From Pseudomonadota bacterium (GTDB lineage: Bacteria; Pseudomonadota; Gammaproteobacteria; Xanthomonadales; SZUA-38): a DNA stretch of 64,000 nt. The notes beneath the pieces were generated by a model. The model had not been told where the DNA came from, searched no databases, and saw only the letters and a program-made list of their open reading frames with translations. A program made the position numbers and the translations under genes. Below are positions 33,903-43,504 of this stretch, piece by piece; the first letter of the stretch is position 1; each line of letters opens with the position of its first letter. The stretch is from the NCBI GenBank assembly GCA_039033415.1, contig JBCCCR010000001.1, positions 124,001-188,000 of the forward strand, read 5' to 3'.

Positions 33903-36143
33903 TCAGTTCGGGCGGCTGACGCCGAACGGCTTGATCACAGGCGCGGTGGTTTGTGTGTATTGGTTTTCAGACATACGGGTAATAGGATCGCCGACGGTTT
34001 CGACGACCCGAATAGGCTGGCTCGTGGTCAAAGTGTTCTGGCTTAGCGTTGCGACCTGAACACCATGAAGAAATACTGAGGCGTGACTTTTGTTGCGTTT
34101 GCCGTTGCCCACGTTGGACAAGCGATTCCCGCTAAACAGAAAATGTGGACCGAAGGTGCTTTCGTCGGTTCCGCCGCGATAGACGCTGGCCACGGTCTTT
34201 TCAATATTCTCGAACCTCGAATCGGCGATGGTGATGTACTCGGCGTTGTAGATGCCAAGGTCGTCCGTTTCCTGGTCCAGCGCCACAACATGACCGGAGA
34301 TCTCGGCAAAACGCGACGCGCGAATTACGATCTGGTTCGCAAAGGTATGTTTCGAGACTTTGAGAAAATTGAAGGAGTGATTGGTGTTGAGGTTTTCAAC
34401 ATGGACATCGTTCACCACGACATCGTAATTCGACAGCAGGGAATACCGGCTCGTGCGGATCACCGAGTTGTCGTAGGCGTCGGGTGCGGCGGAACCGTCC
34501 ACCGCTAGCCGCTCCAGCTTGAGGCTCCCACCTTCGCCAAGCTCAAACAGTGTGGTTCTTTCGAAGTGAAGGGTTGGCCGCGCTGATTGTCCACTTTTTG
34601 CCCTGACGGTTAGCGGCTTATCGATCGCGATAAGCCGCGTGCTGACATAGTCTCCGGCTTCCAGTTCAACGATGTCACCGGGTGCTGCCTCCGCCACGGC
34701 GGCGGCAAGAGTATCTTGCCCGGGAGCAATCACGTGGATGCGTCCCGTATCGAAACGGTCAGCAAACCCCGCTTTGGGGTACCAGCTAACGCCGGTCTCG
34801 CCGCGTGGCAGAATTTTGAGCGCCGGGCTGACGCCAGCCGTTTTGTGCTGCTCGGGATACAGTAAACCGTTGTCGGATTCGGTCAGCGTTACCGACGTGT
34901 CTATGAAGCCATCCACTTCGGGCGTGGCCGTTGAGCCCGATACCACGTTTCCTTCGAAGCGAATGCCGCTGATATCGTCGTGGACCGCAATGAAGGCCGT
35001 AGGATCGTGATGAACCATGAGGTTATTGCGAAAAGCAGTAGAAATCGGAACCGCGCTTCTTTCCTCGTCACTACCCGCAGCAAACTCCACGTGATCGCTA
35101 TCGATAATGGTGTTGTGCTCCACCAGTGAGTCCTCCACCTGGTGGTAGCGATTGATCGGCGAGTCGGGGACGCCGTTCATGACCACTAAGGCCCCGCCAA
35201 ACCGATAGCCTTTGAGGCCAGTAAGATAGTTGTTTCGAATCGTCTGTCGCTTGTTGATCAGGCGAATGCCGCCCGTGTGCGGAACGCCATTGCCGAGAAA
35301 GATATTGTTTTCGATGAGATTGTCGTTGCCGTGCCGAAGGGTGAGTGTGCCCTGGGACTCGAAAAATACGTTCCCGCGGAACACGTTGTGACCCGACTTG
35401 CTGGAGATGATCTCCACCTCGCCATTGCACCGATCGAAGTAGTTGTTCTCGACGGTCGTGTAAGAGTTGGTCAGGGAATACTTGCTGGTCCCGATTCGGA
35501 GCGTCTCACCGCCGTTTGAGCCCAACGATTGACGAGGCCCAAAGTAGTTGTGGTCGATCAAATGGTGATTATTTTGGCTGGACTCAGAGTTCAGCTTCAC
35601 CGCCATGGTCACGCCAGCGTTGCTTTTGCCTTCAATATGATTGTGGTCAAAGCGATTGTTGCGGCCATACATCATCACCCAAAAGTCCCGCTCATGGCGC
35701 TGCGGGTTGTTGAAGTGGTCGATGACGGTGTCGGTAACCCGCGAATGATTGGCGAGCTGGTCATGGCTTTGTCGAAAGGAAATGACCTCATTGGTCGGCG
35801 TGTAGCCGTCGCGAAAAACCAAGCCGCTGACCACCAGGTACTCGCCGGCCAGCCGGAGGTTGGACACGCCTGAGATGATCACTTTGCTGCGGGTCTCGGC
35901 GGTAAGCGTGATCGGTTTCTGCTCGGTACCAACGCCGGTGAAAAGCATCTCGAAATCTCGCCAAACGCCGTTAGCCATTGTGATGGTGTCACCGGGCTGG
36001 GCGGCCCCGACCGCCTCGCTGAATTCCTGTTGGGTTCGCACGAGAGCGTCAGCCTGCAGTGACCCTGCGGCTGTGAGCAGGAAAGCGGCACACCAGCGAG
36101 CAACTGCGCTTCCACACGGGCGGACGTCAATTCTTTGGGTCAT
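33903..36143 (-). CDS. Polysaccharide lyase family 6 (chondroitinase-B-like), probable alginate lyase
   Basis: 746 aa with a signal peptide (VARWCAAFLLTAAGSLQADA). The N-terminal ~400 residues are a right-handed parallel beta-helix of PL6 type. The catalytic pair is visible: Lys in EIISSKSGHN and Arg in TLTLRHGND, 21 residues apart, as in chondroitinase B (Lys250/Arg271). A second beta-helix domain (about 420-740) makes it a two-domain PL6 enzyme like the longer alginate lyases. It would cut alginate by beta-elimination outside the cytoplasm. Its start overlaps the upstream gene by 4 bp (coupled translation). Confidence 0.88.
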   Translation of the reverse strand: MTQRIDVRPCGSAVARWCAAFLLTAAGSLQADALVRTQQEFSEAVGAAQPGDTITMANGVWRDFEMLFTGVGTEQKPITLTAETRSKVIISGVSNLRLAGEYLVVSGLVFRDGYTPTNEVISFRQSHDQLANHSRVTDTVIDHFNNPQRHERDFWVMMYGRNNRFDHNHIEGKSNAGVTMAVKLNSESSQNNHHLIDHNYFGPRQSLGSNGGETLRIGTSKYSLTNSYTTVENNYFDRCNGEVEIISSKSGHNVFRGNVFFESQGTLTLRHGNDNLIENNIFLGNGVPHTGGIRLINKRQTIRNNYLTGLKGYRFGGALVVMNGVPDSPINRYHQVEDSLVEHNTIIDSDHVEFAAGSDEERSAVPISTAFRNNLMVHHDPTAFIAVHDDISGIRFEGNVVSGSTATPEVDGFIDTSVTLTESDNGLLYPEQHKTAGVSPALKILPRGETGVSWYPKAGFADRFDTGRIHVIAPGQDTLAAAVAEAAPGDIVELEAGDYVSTRLIAIDKPLTVRAKSGQSARPTLHFERTTLFELGEGGSLKLERLAVDGSAAPDAYDNSVIRTSRYSLLSNYDVVVNDVHVENLNTNHSFNFLKVSKHTFANQIVIRASRFAEISGHVVALDQETDDLGIYNAEYITIADSRFENIEKTVASVYRGGTDESTFGPHFLFSGNRLSNVGNGKRNKSHASVFLHGVQVATLSQNTLTTSQPIRVVETVGDPITRMSENQYTQTTAPVIKPFGVSRPN

Positions 36144-37828
36144 GGGTTTGAGCCCTCGGCCTGGCGGCGCTGATTTTTTTGATAATCATAAAGAGACGGG
36201 ACGTCCCGCAATTTCTGGTTGAGCAGCTCGACGTAGGGTGCTGGACGATAGTCGAGCTTGAATTCGCGGTTGCCGTGAAGTCCAACAATTCTTGCCATCG
36301 GGCCCTCGTCCAGCCCCTGCACCGTGACAACCTCATCAGCGTAAGCTCCGCCGGTGATCAGCACCTTCAAGTTCCAGGTTGTGTTGTATGCGCCATGACC
36401 CGGCTGCCAGTATCCGGCACCGCTCCCGTCAAAAACCGGCGTGACCGGTCCATTTTCTTTACGCGTCGCCTGGATGTGCAGCGTGACGTTGTCATACAGG
36501 TTTTGATGGTTGGCGCCAGCATGTTGATCCAGCGTCGGCGTCGCAAAGACCTCGGCGTTCTTGTAGACACACTTTGTGGACTGCGTATTAAACGTCAGAG
36601 AGTGCAGCACGGGATTCATGATGGCCACATTTTCCGCCAGCACGTTGTGAACATTCCCCATATGCACCGCGTAGTGCGCACGTCTTGAGCCGTCAGACAA
36701 AATGTCTCGATAGGTGAGGTTGGCGCTGTTGTAGCTGAGAATGCCGCTATCGGCGTTGGTAATATGGAGATTGCGCGCCCACGAATCGAACGCGCTGGTG
36801 AAGTAGATGCCGTTATAACCACGCTCCAGGTGATGACCGAAATACGGCGAGTCCGGAAACGCGAGGTGGAGGTCTTCAATCCCGACATGTTCCAGTCCCT
36901 CCCAGGCTGCGAGCTGGGCGGGAATCGAGTCTCCGGCGTCGTGAAGCAACGGGTCGGCCAGTTGTACTCGAGTCCCATCGACCTTAGCCACTCGCGAGGT
37001 CTGACGCACCAGTGGCCGCTTAGGGAACGACCAATGGTGCGAACCCGCCCGCCTGAACTCCGACCCGTAAAGCGACTTCACAATGGGCGCATCAGGCCCG
37101 GTCCGGTTGATCCACTGCACCTGAACAATGTCACCGGCCTGAAGGTTGGATTTCTTTGCGAGGACCATGTCTTGTGCGCCTCGTTTACCGCTGGCGATAT
37201 CCGCTAGCTTGGGAATCGCGGGATCATACTCAACCAGATAGGGAGCGGGGCGGGTTCCTGGCTTCTGGATCCAGATAAAGCCACCGCTCCAGGAGTATTC
37301 AGAAAAGTAGTCATTGAGGTTTTTGGCAGGTTCCACCTGGCGCTTGTCGAGCTTGACGAGATACTGCCGCAGCTCCTTAAGAGACTCGCTCTTATCTACC
37401 TGGTCAAGCGGGCGCGGAAAATACAGGCGAGTGCCGCCGTCACCCTGCCCAGAACCCTGCAGAACAAAATCTGACCGTTCGATCCGTAACACTTCCGAGA
37501 TCCGGTATTGGCCAGCTGCGAAGCGCACGATGACCGGTCCATCGACCGTTTTGGCGTGTTCAATCGCTGCCAGAATCGCTTTGGAATCATCGACGCCGTC
37601 ATTCGCTATGGCGCCAAAATCATCAACGTTGATGACGGCTCCCGCGGCCTTCGGCAGGTCGCTGGAACCGTTTCGAAAGCCAGCGAACGAGAAGTCAGGG
37701 AGGTAATGGTCACCCCTTAATGTCTCCACGGACAATAATGAGGGTGGCCGCTGATCCGTTGCCAGTGCCGGCTGCCCCAGCATGCCGGCAAGCAGGGGGA
37801 GCAAGGCGAATTTTGATAAAAAAGACAT
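36140..37828 (-). CDS. Secreted beta-helix protein, putative uronan lyase
   Basis: 562 aa with a signal peptide (FALLPLLAGMLGQPALA). The segment INVDDFGAIANDGVDDSKAI followed by VRFAAGQYRISEVL is the start of a pectate-lyase-superfamily (Pectate_lyase_3) parallel beta-helix. The helix continues with ladder-like repeats (VGIEDLHLAFPDS, ARNLHITNADSG, VLAENVAIMNP). It does not match PL6 or PL17 and I cannot assign a CAZy family. It is the first gene of the operon, 4-bp overlapped with the PL6 gene and opposite the alginate-type TonB receptor. Likely a periplasmic or outer-membrane enzyme acting on alginate or a related uronan; catalytic residues cannot be named. Confidence 0.72.
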   Translation of the reverse strand: MSFLSKFALLPLLAGMLGQPALATDQRPPSLLSVETLRGDHYLPDFSFAGFRNGSSDLPKAAGAVINVDDFGAIANDGVDDSKAILAAIEHAKTVDGPVIVRFAAGQYRISEVLRIERSDFVLQGSGQGDGGTRLYFPRPLDQVDKSESLKELRQYLVKLDKRQVEPAKNLNDYFSEYSWSGGFIWIQKPGTRPAPYLVEYDPAIPKLADIASGKRGAQDMVLAKKSNLQAGDIVQVQWINRTGPDAPIVKSLYGSEFRRAGSHHWSFPKRPLVRQTSRVAKVDGTRVQLADPLLHDAGDSIPAQLAAWEGLEHVGIEDLHLAFPDSPYFGHHLERGYNGIYFTSAFDSWARNLHITNADSGILSYNSANLTYRDILSDGSRRAHYAVHMGNVHNVLAENVAIMNPVLHSLTFNTQSTKCVYKNAEVFATPTLDQHAGANHQNLYDNVTLHIQATRKENGPVTPVFDGSGAGYWQPGHGAYNTTWNLKVLITGGAYADEVVTVQGLDEGPMARIVGLHGNREFKLDYRPAPYVELLNQKLRDVPSLYDYQKNQRRQAEGSNP

Positions 37829-37960
37829 ATAAATCAGTATTTAATAAGATTCAACGGTTTGGGTTCTGCTCGAGTTCGATCTTTTTTCACCATAACCTGC
37901 GGCCTGGTGGGCGGCAACTCCTTCTCATTGAGCGATTTGTGGCCGTGTTTTTTGAGCATA

Positions 37961-37988
37961 TTGACACCGGTGACATGAAACGTATACT
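37961..37988 (+). promoter_or_regulatory. Strong promoter with LacI-type operator before the TonB receptor
   Basis: TTGACA (37961-37966), 16 bp, TATACT (37983-37988). TGACACCGGTGACA (37962-37975), a near-perfect CpG-centred palindrome, covers the -35 box and spacer. The same element occurs at 41333-41346. A CG-centred 14-mer of this form is typical for LacI-family repressors; the locus encodes one at 42325. It may also control the divergent lyase operon. Confidence 0.82.
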
Positions 37989-38053
37989 CCATCTTCACAA
38001 AAACACCAATCATCCACTTTTGGGGTGGCACTAATGGCCAGAGGGGCAATTCA

Positions 38054-40963
38054 GTGAAATATCAACGTAGCATTACCGCGCTCGCTATTGCCGGATCGAC
38101 ACTCGCTCTGTCGCCGACGGCAATCGCGCAAGACGAAGAGTTGGAAGAAGTTATTGTCACCGGCATTCGAGCGTCGCTAAGAACCGCAATCAACCAGAAG
38201 CGAAACTCGGAAGAGTTGATTGAGGTGATCGTGGCGCAGGACATCGGGAAGCTTCCCGACCAGAACCTGGCCGAGGTGCTGGAGAACGTGACGGGCATCC
38301 AGATTACCCGTACCGCTGGCGTCGGTACCGGGGTTCAGATCCGCGGTACTAACGCGAACCGCATCGAGTTCAACGGTGTGTCCACGGTGGGTTCCGGTTC
38401 CGGCCGCAGCGGCATCGACTTCGAGGACGTTAATCCGGCGATCATTTCCGCCGTCGAGGTGATCAAGTCGCCAGATGCTGGAACCATTGAGGGTTCGGTG
38501 GGCGGAACCATCAATCTCAAAACCATCCGTCCACTTCAGCTCAAAGAGACGCTTGGTTCCATCAGGCTCCAGGCTGAAGACAGCAGCCTCAGTACCGAAA
38601 GCCTGCAGCCGCGGGTGTCCGGGGCTTTTGGTGACAGCTGGTCAACCGACGCGGGTGAGTTCGGGTTTGTCATCAGTGGCAGCTACACCGAGCAAGAGGC
38701 GGTGTCGTTTCGGCCGCGAACAGACCGGGACAACATCTCCCGGCCGCCCGGCGCGTCGCCAAGTGAGTTTCTTGGGATCCAGTTTCTGGTGCAGGAGCAG
38801 GAAAACTTCGACTTTGAAACGGCCAACATCGCAACCACCTTCGAGTGGGCGCCGCGAGATAACCTCAGCTTTCACTTCGACGCGGTCATTAACCGGCAGG
38901 ACCGAAGCCAGGACAGTTATCGGTTGCAGGCGTCCGGCGTCAGCACGCTAAGAAACATTAGCATCCCAACCGATTTTGAGACCGTGGATTTTGGTATCGG
39001 TCCGGGACAATTCCCCGCGGCCCTGCGAGGGTTTCTAGAGCCCGATCTTGCTAACGATGATGATGATCCAAACCTTCGGTTCTCCAGCGACACAGGGTCC
39101 CGGGTTACGGATAGCGATATTTTCGCCATCGGCGGCGACTGGCAGGGTGATCGGTGGCTCGCCAGCTTTGAGTTGGCAACCACCCAGTCGGATACGGTGA
39201 ATCCAAACCTGAGCACAACGCTGAACTTTCTGAACCCGAACTGCCCGCAGGACGGGACCAGCAACGACAACTGTGTGCCCTTTGTTTACGACCTGTCAGG
39301 CGGGACCCTTTCCTGGGGTATCAACTTCGATTCTCCTTTCGCGCCAACGACTGCGTCCTTAACCGATCCGGCCAACGTCGTGCTCGACCAGGTGATCTTC
39401 GGTCGCAACACAACTGAGAACGAAGAAAATGCCGTGCGCTTTGACTTCGAATATGACTTCGACTGGAACGGCATTCAGACGCTCGAATTTGGCTACCGGT
39501 ACAACGAATCGTCCAGTCGATTCAACGATGTCGAAGATCGCATTGGCGGCTTTAGCCGGCTGGTAGACAGCCCGAGCGGAACGCTGTTTGCTGATCTGCT
39601 TGTGCCGGGTCCAAACAACTACGGTGACGGTGACGGCCGGTCTCTCTTTATCAGCGACTTCCTGCTGGTTGATCCCGATCGAGCGTTTTCCGATCCGAAC
39701 GGCACGCTCGCGATCCTGCAGGACGCGGTGATTGCCCACGATCCGGAAAGCCCGGACATTCTCAATCCGGTTTCCGACGAAAACTCCTTCTACGATGTCA
39801 GTGAAGACACCACAGCCATTTACGCGCAGGCAAACTTCGAGCGGGGAATCTTTCGAGGAAATCTTGGTGTGCGCTACATCGACACCGAGATCGACTCCGT
39901 CGCCTTCGGGCCCGAGGACGCCAACGGTGTGCGGTCGCTGCAGTCCACCAAAGGAAGCTACGATTTCTTCCTGCCGCGGCTGAACGTTGTTGCCGACGTC
40001 CGGGAGGACGTGGTGATTCGCTTCGGCTACAGCTCGGATATCCGGCGACCAAATTTCAGTGACCTCAACACCGGCTTCACCTTCGACGTTCAAGAGAACT
40101 CCGTCGTCGCGCTTGGGAATCCCGGTCTAGAGCCTGAGGAAGTGGACTCAATCGATCTGGCCGTGGAGTGGTACTTCGCCGATTCGGCCGTCGTCAGTCT
40201 CGGATATTTCGAAAAAGACCGAACGAATATTTTCGGCATCGACTTTGAAGGTGCGGCCCTGTTCGAAGACCCCAACAGCACGAGTGGGCTCTCTCGGGAA
40301 ACCGATCCTTCGTGTCCCGGTGGCGGTATCTTCAATCCGATTGTCATCCCGAATGTTTTGGGTGATCCGGACACCATGGGTCTGTGTGTTGACTTCACGA
40401 TCCCCGGCAACGATCCGGCAACGACCACTCAGAAAGGATTTGAGTTTGCCTTCCAGTATGATCTTTCGAGCTTCGAGGAGCGCCTCGGCTGGGCGTCTGG
40501 CTTCGGCGTAGTCGCGAACTACACCCACCAGGATTTCAGCGGCGGTTCGGCTGAAGACTGCACGTCAGGTCGTGGTCTCCAGGTTCTTGGCGAGGTGTGT
40601 CAGCCAAGAGGTCTGCTCGACTTCTCGGAGGACGCTTATAACTTCACTCTGTTCTATGAGAAATATGGTCTCTCAGCCCGGGCGCGGTACACGTGGCGGG
40701 AGGGCTTCCGCACACAGGACTTTGGCGGCGGCGCTAACACGAGCGGCAGCAGCACCTTCAGCTTTCCGGTCAATACCCTGGATCGAGGTCAGCTGAACGC
40801 CAGCATCCAATATGCGGTCACGGAAAACCTGACGCTCAACCTGGATGGCGTTAACTTGACCGAGGAGCGTATCGACCAGCATTGCGTTGCTGAAACCGGG
40901 CCGCTGTGTTTCGTCGGCCTGCCGGATCGACGCGTTGTCATCGGTGCCACCTACCGGTTCTAA
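38054..40963 (+). CDS. TonB-dependent receptor for (alginate) oligosaccharides
   Basis: 969 aa. A signal peptide ends at LSPTAIAQ. The TonB box region is LEEVIVTGIRASLRTAINQK and the plug domain carries DIGKLPDQNLAEVLENVTGI. This N-terminal style marks the large carbohydrate-type receptors of Xanthomonadales, Alteromonadales and Caulobacterales, as opposed to the siderophore type. The barrel ends with VVIGATYRF. GTG is the start codon. A LacI-regulated promoter lies in front, and alginate lyases flank it on both sides, so alginate oligomers are the likely ligand. A rho-independent terminator follows. Ligand assignment is by context. Confidence 0.88.
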   Translation: MKYQRSITALAIAGSTLALSPTAIAQDEELEEVIVTGIRASLRTAINQKRNSEELIEVIVAQDIGKLPDQNLAEVLENVTGIQITRTAGVGTGVQIRGTNANRIEFNGVSTVGSGSGRSGIDFEDVNPAIISAVEVIKSPDAGTIEGSVGGTINLKTIRPLQLKETLGSIRLQAEDSSLSTESLQPRVSGAFGDSWSTDAGEFGFVISGSYTEQEAVSFRPRTDRDNISRPPGASPSEFLGIQFLVQEQENFDFETANIATTFEWAPRDNLSFHFDAVINRQDRSQDSYRLQASGVSTLRNISIPTDFETVDFGIGPGQFPAALRGFLEPDLANDDDDPNLRFSSDTGSRVTDSDIFAIGGDWQGDRWLASFELATTQSDTVNPNLSTTLNFLNPNCPQDGTSNDNCVPFVYDLSGGTLSWGINFDSPFAPTTASLTDPANVVLDQVIFGRNTTENEENAVRFDFEYDFDWNGIQTLEFGYRYNESSSRFNDVEDRIGGFSRLVDSPSGTLFADLLVPGPNNYGDGDGRSLFISDFLLVDPDRAFSDPNGTLAILQDAVIAHDPESPDILNPVSDENSFYDVSEDTTAIYAQANFERGIFRGNLGVRYIDTEIDSVAFGPEDANGVRSLQSTKGSYDFFLPRLNVVADVREDVVIRFGYSSDIRRPNFSDLNTGFTFDVQENSVVALGNPGLEPEEVDSIDLAVEWYFADSAVVSLGYFEKDRTNIFGIDFEGAALFEDPNSTSGLSRETDPSCPGGGIFNPIVIPNVLGDPDTMGLCVDFTIPGNDPATTTQKGFEFAFQYDLSSFEERLGWASGFGVVANYTHQDFSGGSAEDCTSGRGLQVLGEVCQPRGLLDFSEDAYNFTLFYEKYGLSARARYTWREGFRTQDFGGGANTSGSSTFSFPVNTLDRGQLNASIQYAVTENLTLNLDGVNLTEERIDQHCVAETGPLCFVGLPDRRVVIGATYRF

Positions 40964-41003
40964 GAAAACCGGCGGTTGACATGCGATCGCTGAAGTAAGA
41001 AAT

Positions 41004-41030
41004 GCCCCGGCGCTGGTCGGGGCTTTTTTT
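41004..41030 (+). terminator. Rho-independent terminator after the TonB receptor
   Basis: GCCCCG (41004-41009), loop gcgctggt, CGGGGC (41018-41023), then seven T. It ends the receptor transcript, so the downstream operon needs its own promoter. Confidence 0.88.
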
Positions 41031-41331
41031 GGCCTTGCTTCCATCGTAGATCGTCTCCGGTGTCACCCCCAGCAGCTTGCATCGAGCCTGCTTTTGACCT
41101 TGAGTCAATTGTCTATAAAGACAATATGGTCGATGGAACGCGGCCGAGCTGGTTTCATGGGTTGTAGCATCGAATCGCGTAACGACAGCTTCGATAAGAA
41201 TTCGCCATCTATGGTTTTAAAAATAATAGGTTATGTGAATTCGAGCGACTACTTGCTCAGGTCCGCGTCGTCGAGAGCGCACTCCGGACCGTGGGCTGAG
41301 GAGGTAAAACAGACTGTCGCGATGTTGCTTA

Positions 41332-41359
41332 TTGACACCGGTGTCATTTTAGGTAAGCT
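41332..41359 (+). promoter_or_regulatory. Promoter with perfect LacI-type operator for the uronate operon
   Basis: TTGACA (41332-41337), 16 bp, TAAGCT (41354-41359). TGACACCGGTGTCA (41333-41346) is a perfect 14-bp palindrome over the -35 and spacer. The design is the same as at 37961-37988. It would switch on the operon from the MhpD-like gene through the PL17 lyase when an alginate breakdown product binds the repressor. Confidence 0.85.
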
Positions 41360-41446
41360 GATCTTCACAACAGTCCCAACCGTCGCTTCCCGGTCGGCTT
41401 TACAAAAAATCTCGGGACGCTGAGCGTCCGAAAACGGAATGCCAGG

Positions 41447-42289
41447 ATGCCATTGCCCAAAAATAATTCGAATACGCAGACCTACCTGGCGCCCAAGCTT
41501 GATCAAATCTCTAAGGCGTTGGTGTCTGCAAGGCTTGGCGCCAGTCCGCTTGCCGAGTTTCCGGGTGAGCTTCCAGCAACGCTAGATGATGCCTACGCTG
41601 TTCAGGACGCCTCCATCGCACGATGGCCGGACCGAGTGGCCGGCTGGAAGGTGGGCATGGTGGCCGAGGAGCTCCGCGCAAAGCTCGGAGCCACCCGCCT
41701 CGCCGGACCGATCTTCGAGCCGACGGTGTTCGCGATTGAGCCCGAGGAGACCCGATCGATGTCGATCTATCGCGGCGGGTTTGCCGCCGTTGAGGCTGAA
41801 TTTGTCCTCCAGCTGGCTGACATCATCGAGCCCTCGGGGGCGGTCTATTCTGACCAGGACCTCCTGGATCGGATTGCCGGTCTGCATATCGCCGCTGAGA
41901 TCGCGAGCAGCCCCATGGCTGATGTTAATCGCCTCGGTCCGTGCTGTGTGGTCTGCGATTTCGGCAACAATGCCGGTCTGCTGGTGGGTCCAAGCATCGC
42001 CGACTGGAGCCAACGTCACCTCGACGAGTTGACTGCTAAGACGATCGTTGATGATGCCACGGTCGGTGCCGCTGATGCTGGTGTCATTGACGGTGGCCCG
42101 CTGCAAGCCTTGCGGTTTCTGGTTGAATTGTGCGCCACCCGGGGGCTGACGTTAGCACAGGGCACCTACGTTTCCTGTGGCGCGGTAACCGGGATTCACG
42201 ACGTCACCACCGATTCCAGTGCTCGTTTGGACTTCGGCGTCTTCGGCAGTTTCGACGTGAAGTTTGATCCCGTGCAGCCAAGGTCGTAG
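41447..42289 (+). CDS. MhpD / fumarylacetoacetate-hydrolase superfamily protein
   Basis: 280 aa, similar in length and motif order to 2-keto-4-pentenoate hydratases. The Lys-containing strand VAGWKVGMVAEE, the metal site segment VEAEFVLQLAD and the Glu in HIAAEIASS, and the late GTYVSCGAVTGIHDV are visible. The family hydrates or cleaves 2-keto acids with a divalent metal. It is the first gene of the LacI-controlled operon, upstream of the repressor gene. The classical alginate route has no step that needs a hydratase, so a side product or an alternative 2-keto-3-deoxy acid route is possible. Substrate unknown. Confidence 0.75.
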   Translation: MPLPKNNSNTQTYLAPKLDQISKALVSARLGASPLAEFPGELPATLDDAYAVQDASIARWPDRVAGWKVGMVAEELRAKLGATRLAGPIFEPTVFAIEPEETRSMSIYRGGFAAVEAEFVLQLADIIEPSGAVYSDQDLLDRIAGLHIAAEIASSPMADVNRLGPCCVVCDFGNNAGLLVGPSIADWSQRHLDELTAKTIVDDATVGAADAGVIDGGPLQALRFLVELCATRGLTLAQGTYVSCGAVTGIHDVTTDSSARLDFGVFGSFDVKFDPVQPRS

Positions 42290-42324
42290 CGTGGCCCTCG
42301 GGTCAGACGTAAAGAGAGCGATCA

Positions 42325-43446
42325 GTGGCGCGTACTAGTCGAAAAGCTGCAGTCGATTTCAAAGCTGCCGCCCGCGAATGGGCAGAAAACAACAAAGACG
42401 GCAGGAAGCCGACCATCAAAGACGTCGCGGAGCTGGCACGCGTATCAAAGAAAACGGTCTCGCGAGTCATCAACAATTCTCCGCTGGTCAACGACGCGAC
42501 GCGCAAAGGCATCCAGGGTTTGATCCGGGACATCGGGTATCAGCCCGACCCTCAAGCACGCGGCCTGGCCACGCGTCGGTCTTATCTGGTCGGGATGATT
42601 TACGACAACCCGACACCGCAGTACGTCGTCAATATCCAGCTTGGCATCCTCGATGTCCTGAGAAATACCGGATTTGAGCTGGTGGTGCATCCGTGTGATC
42701 GAAAGAGTGACACGTTCATTGAGGATGCCCGCCGGTTCATCGAGGTGCAGAAACTTTTTGGTGTGATCCTGACGCCGTCCGTGTCTGAGGATGAGCGCCT
42801 CGCTGAGGTGATCCGCGAGCTTGGCTGTGCCTACATCCGAATCGCTTCGGTCGCGCTGGATATGGAGCGTCGGATGATTGTCACCAATGACCGGGTCGGC
42901 TCGAGGGAGGCGGCACGCCATCTGGCAAAACAAGGTCACAAGCGAATTGCGATCATTGCCGGACGAAGGAGCTTTCGGTCAGCGCATGAACGTCGCGCCG
43001 GCTTCGAGGAAGGCCTTGCGGAGTTTGGCATCTCCGTACCACCCGAATTCATTCTTCAAGGGGATTACACGTTCGAATCCGGTCTTGCCTTGGGGTCAGC
43101 CATTTTGGATCTCGATCCTGCACCTACCGCGGTGTTTGCCTCCAACGACGAGATGGCGGCCGGCGTGATGCAGGCCTTGCACGTTGCCGGACAAACGCCC
43201 CCGGACTCACTGTCAGTCGTCGGATTTGACGACTTTGAAACGGCCACCCGCGTCTGGCCCCGCCTGACGACGGTTCGAACCCCCGCGAGAGAAATCGGCA
43301 TGCTCGCGGCAGAACGACTGTTTGAATTTGATGATGAAAGTCCCAGTGCCGGCGGCCGAAATCAGACAACCCCACGACTGATCGAACGAGATTCAACCCG
43401 AATCCCCGCAGACTTTCGGCACCGGTCGGAGCCAGAGAGCCTGTGA
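42325..43446 (+). CDS. LacI-family regulator of the alginate locus
   Basis: 373 aa with a GTG start behind aaagagag. A basic N-terminal extension of about 28 residues precedes the headpiece: TIKDVAELARVSKKTVSRVI (HTH) and LATRRSYLVGMI after the hinge helix. The periplasmic-binding-protein-like sensor domain covers about 90-345 (VFASNDEMAAGVMQAL, LSVVGFDDFETATRVWPRLT). It is embedded in the operon it probably controls. Two TGACACCGGTGTCA-type palindromes over promoters at 37961 and 41332 are the likely operators. The inducer is probably KDG, DEH or a close product (inference). Confidence 0.88.
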   Translation: MARTSRKAAVDFKAAAREWAENNKDGRKPTIKDVAELARVSKKTVSRVINNSPLVNDATRKGIQGLIRDIGYQPDPQARGLATRRSYLVGMIYDNPTPQYVVNIQLGILDVLRNTGFELVVHPCDRKSDTFIEDARRFIEVQKLFGVILTPSVSEDERLAEVIRELGCAYIRIASVALDMERRMIVTNDRVGSREAARHLAKQGHKRIAIIAGRRSFRSAHERRAGFEEGLAEFGISVPPEFILQGDYTFESGLALGSAILDLDPAPTAVFASNDEMAAGVMQALHVAGQTPPDSLSVVGFDDFETATRVWPRLTTVRTPAREIGMLAAERLFEFDDESPSAGGRNQTTPRLIERDSTRIPADFRHRSEPESL

Positions 43447-43504
43447 AAACACAGCCACGCCCGTCGGCGGCGATCCATAAGCCAATCACCAAGAGAGCTC
43501 ATTA

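Larger units (their letters stand above)
40964..41446. other. Intergenic region between TonB receptor and catabolic operon
   Basis: 483 bp. It holds a terminator (41004-41030) and the LacI-controlled promoter (41332-41359). A frame at 41094-41423 spans the promoter and shows no domain, so it is taken as non-coding. An AT-rich stretch at about 41210-41240 may help activator binding. Confidence 0.5.

Noticed and set aside
39359-40093. Minus-strand frame over the second TonB receptor
   Set aside because: Shadow frame with no domain; the plus strand gives a full barrel.
41050-41075. A third LacI operator (ccggtgtcacc)
   Set aside because: Only a half-site; the other arm is not complementary and there is no promoter.
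41094-41423. A small gene before the uronate operon
   Set aside because: It runs through the -35, operator and -10, and has no recognisable product.
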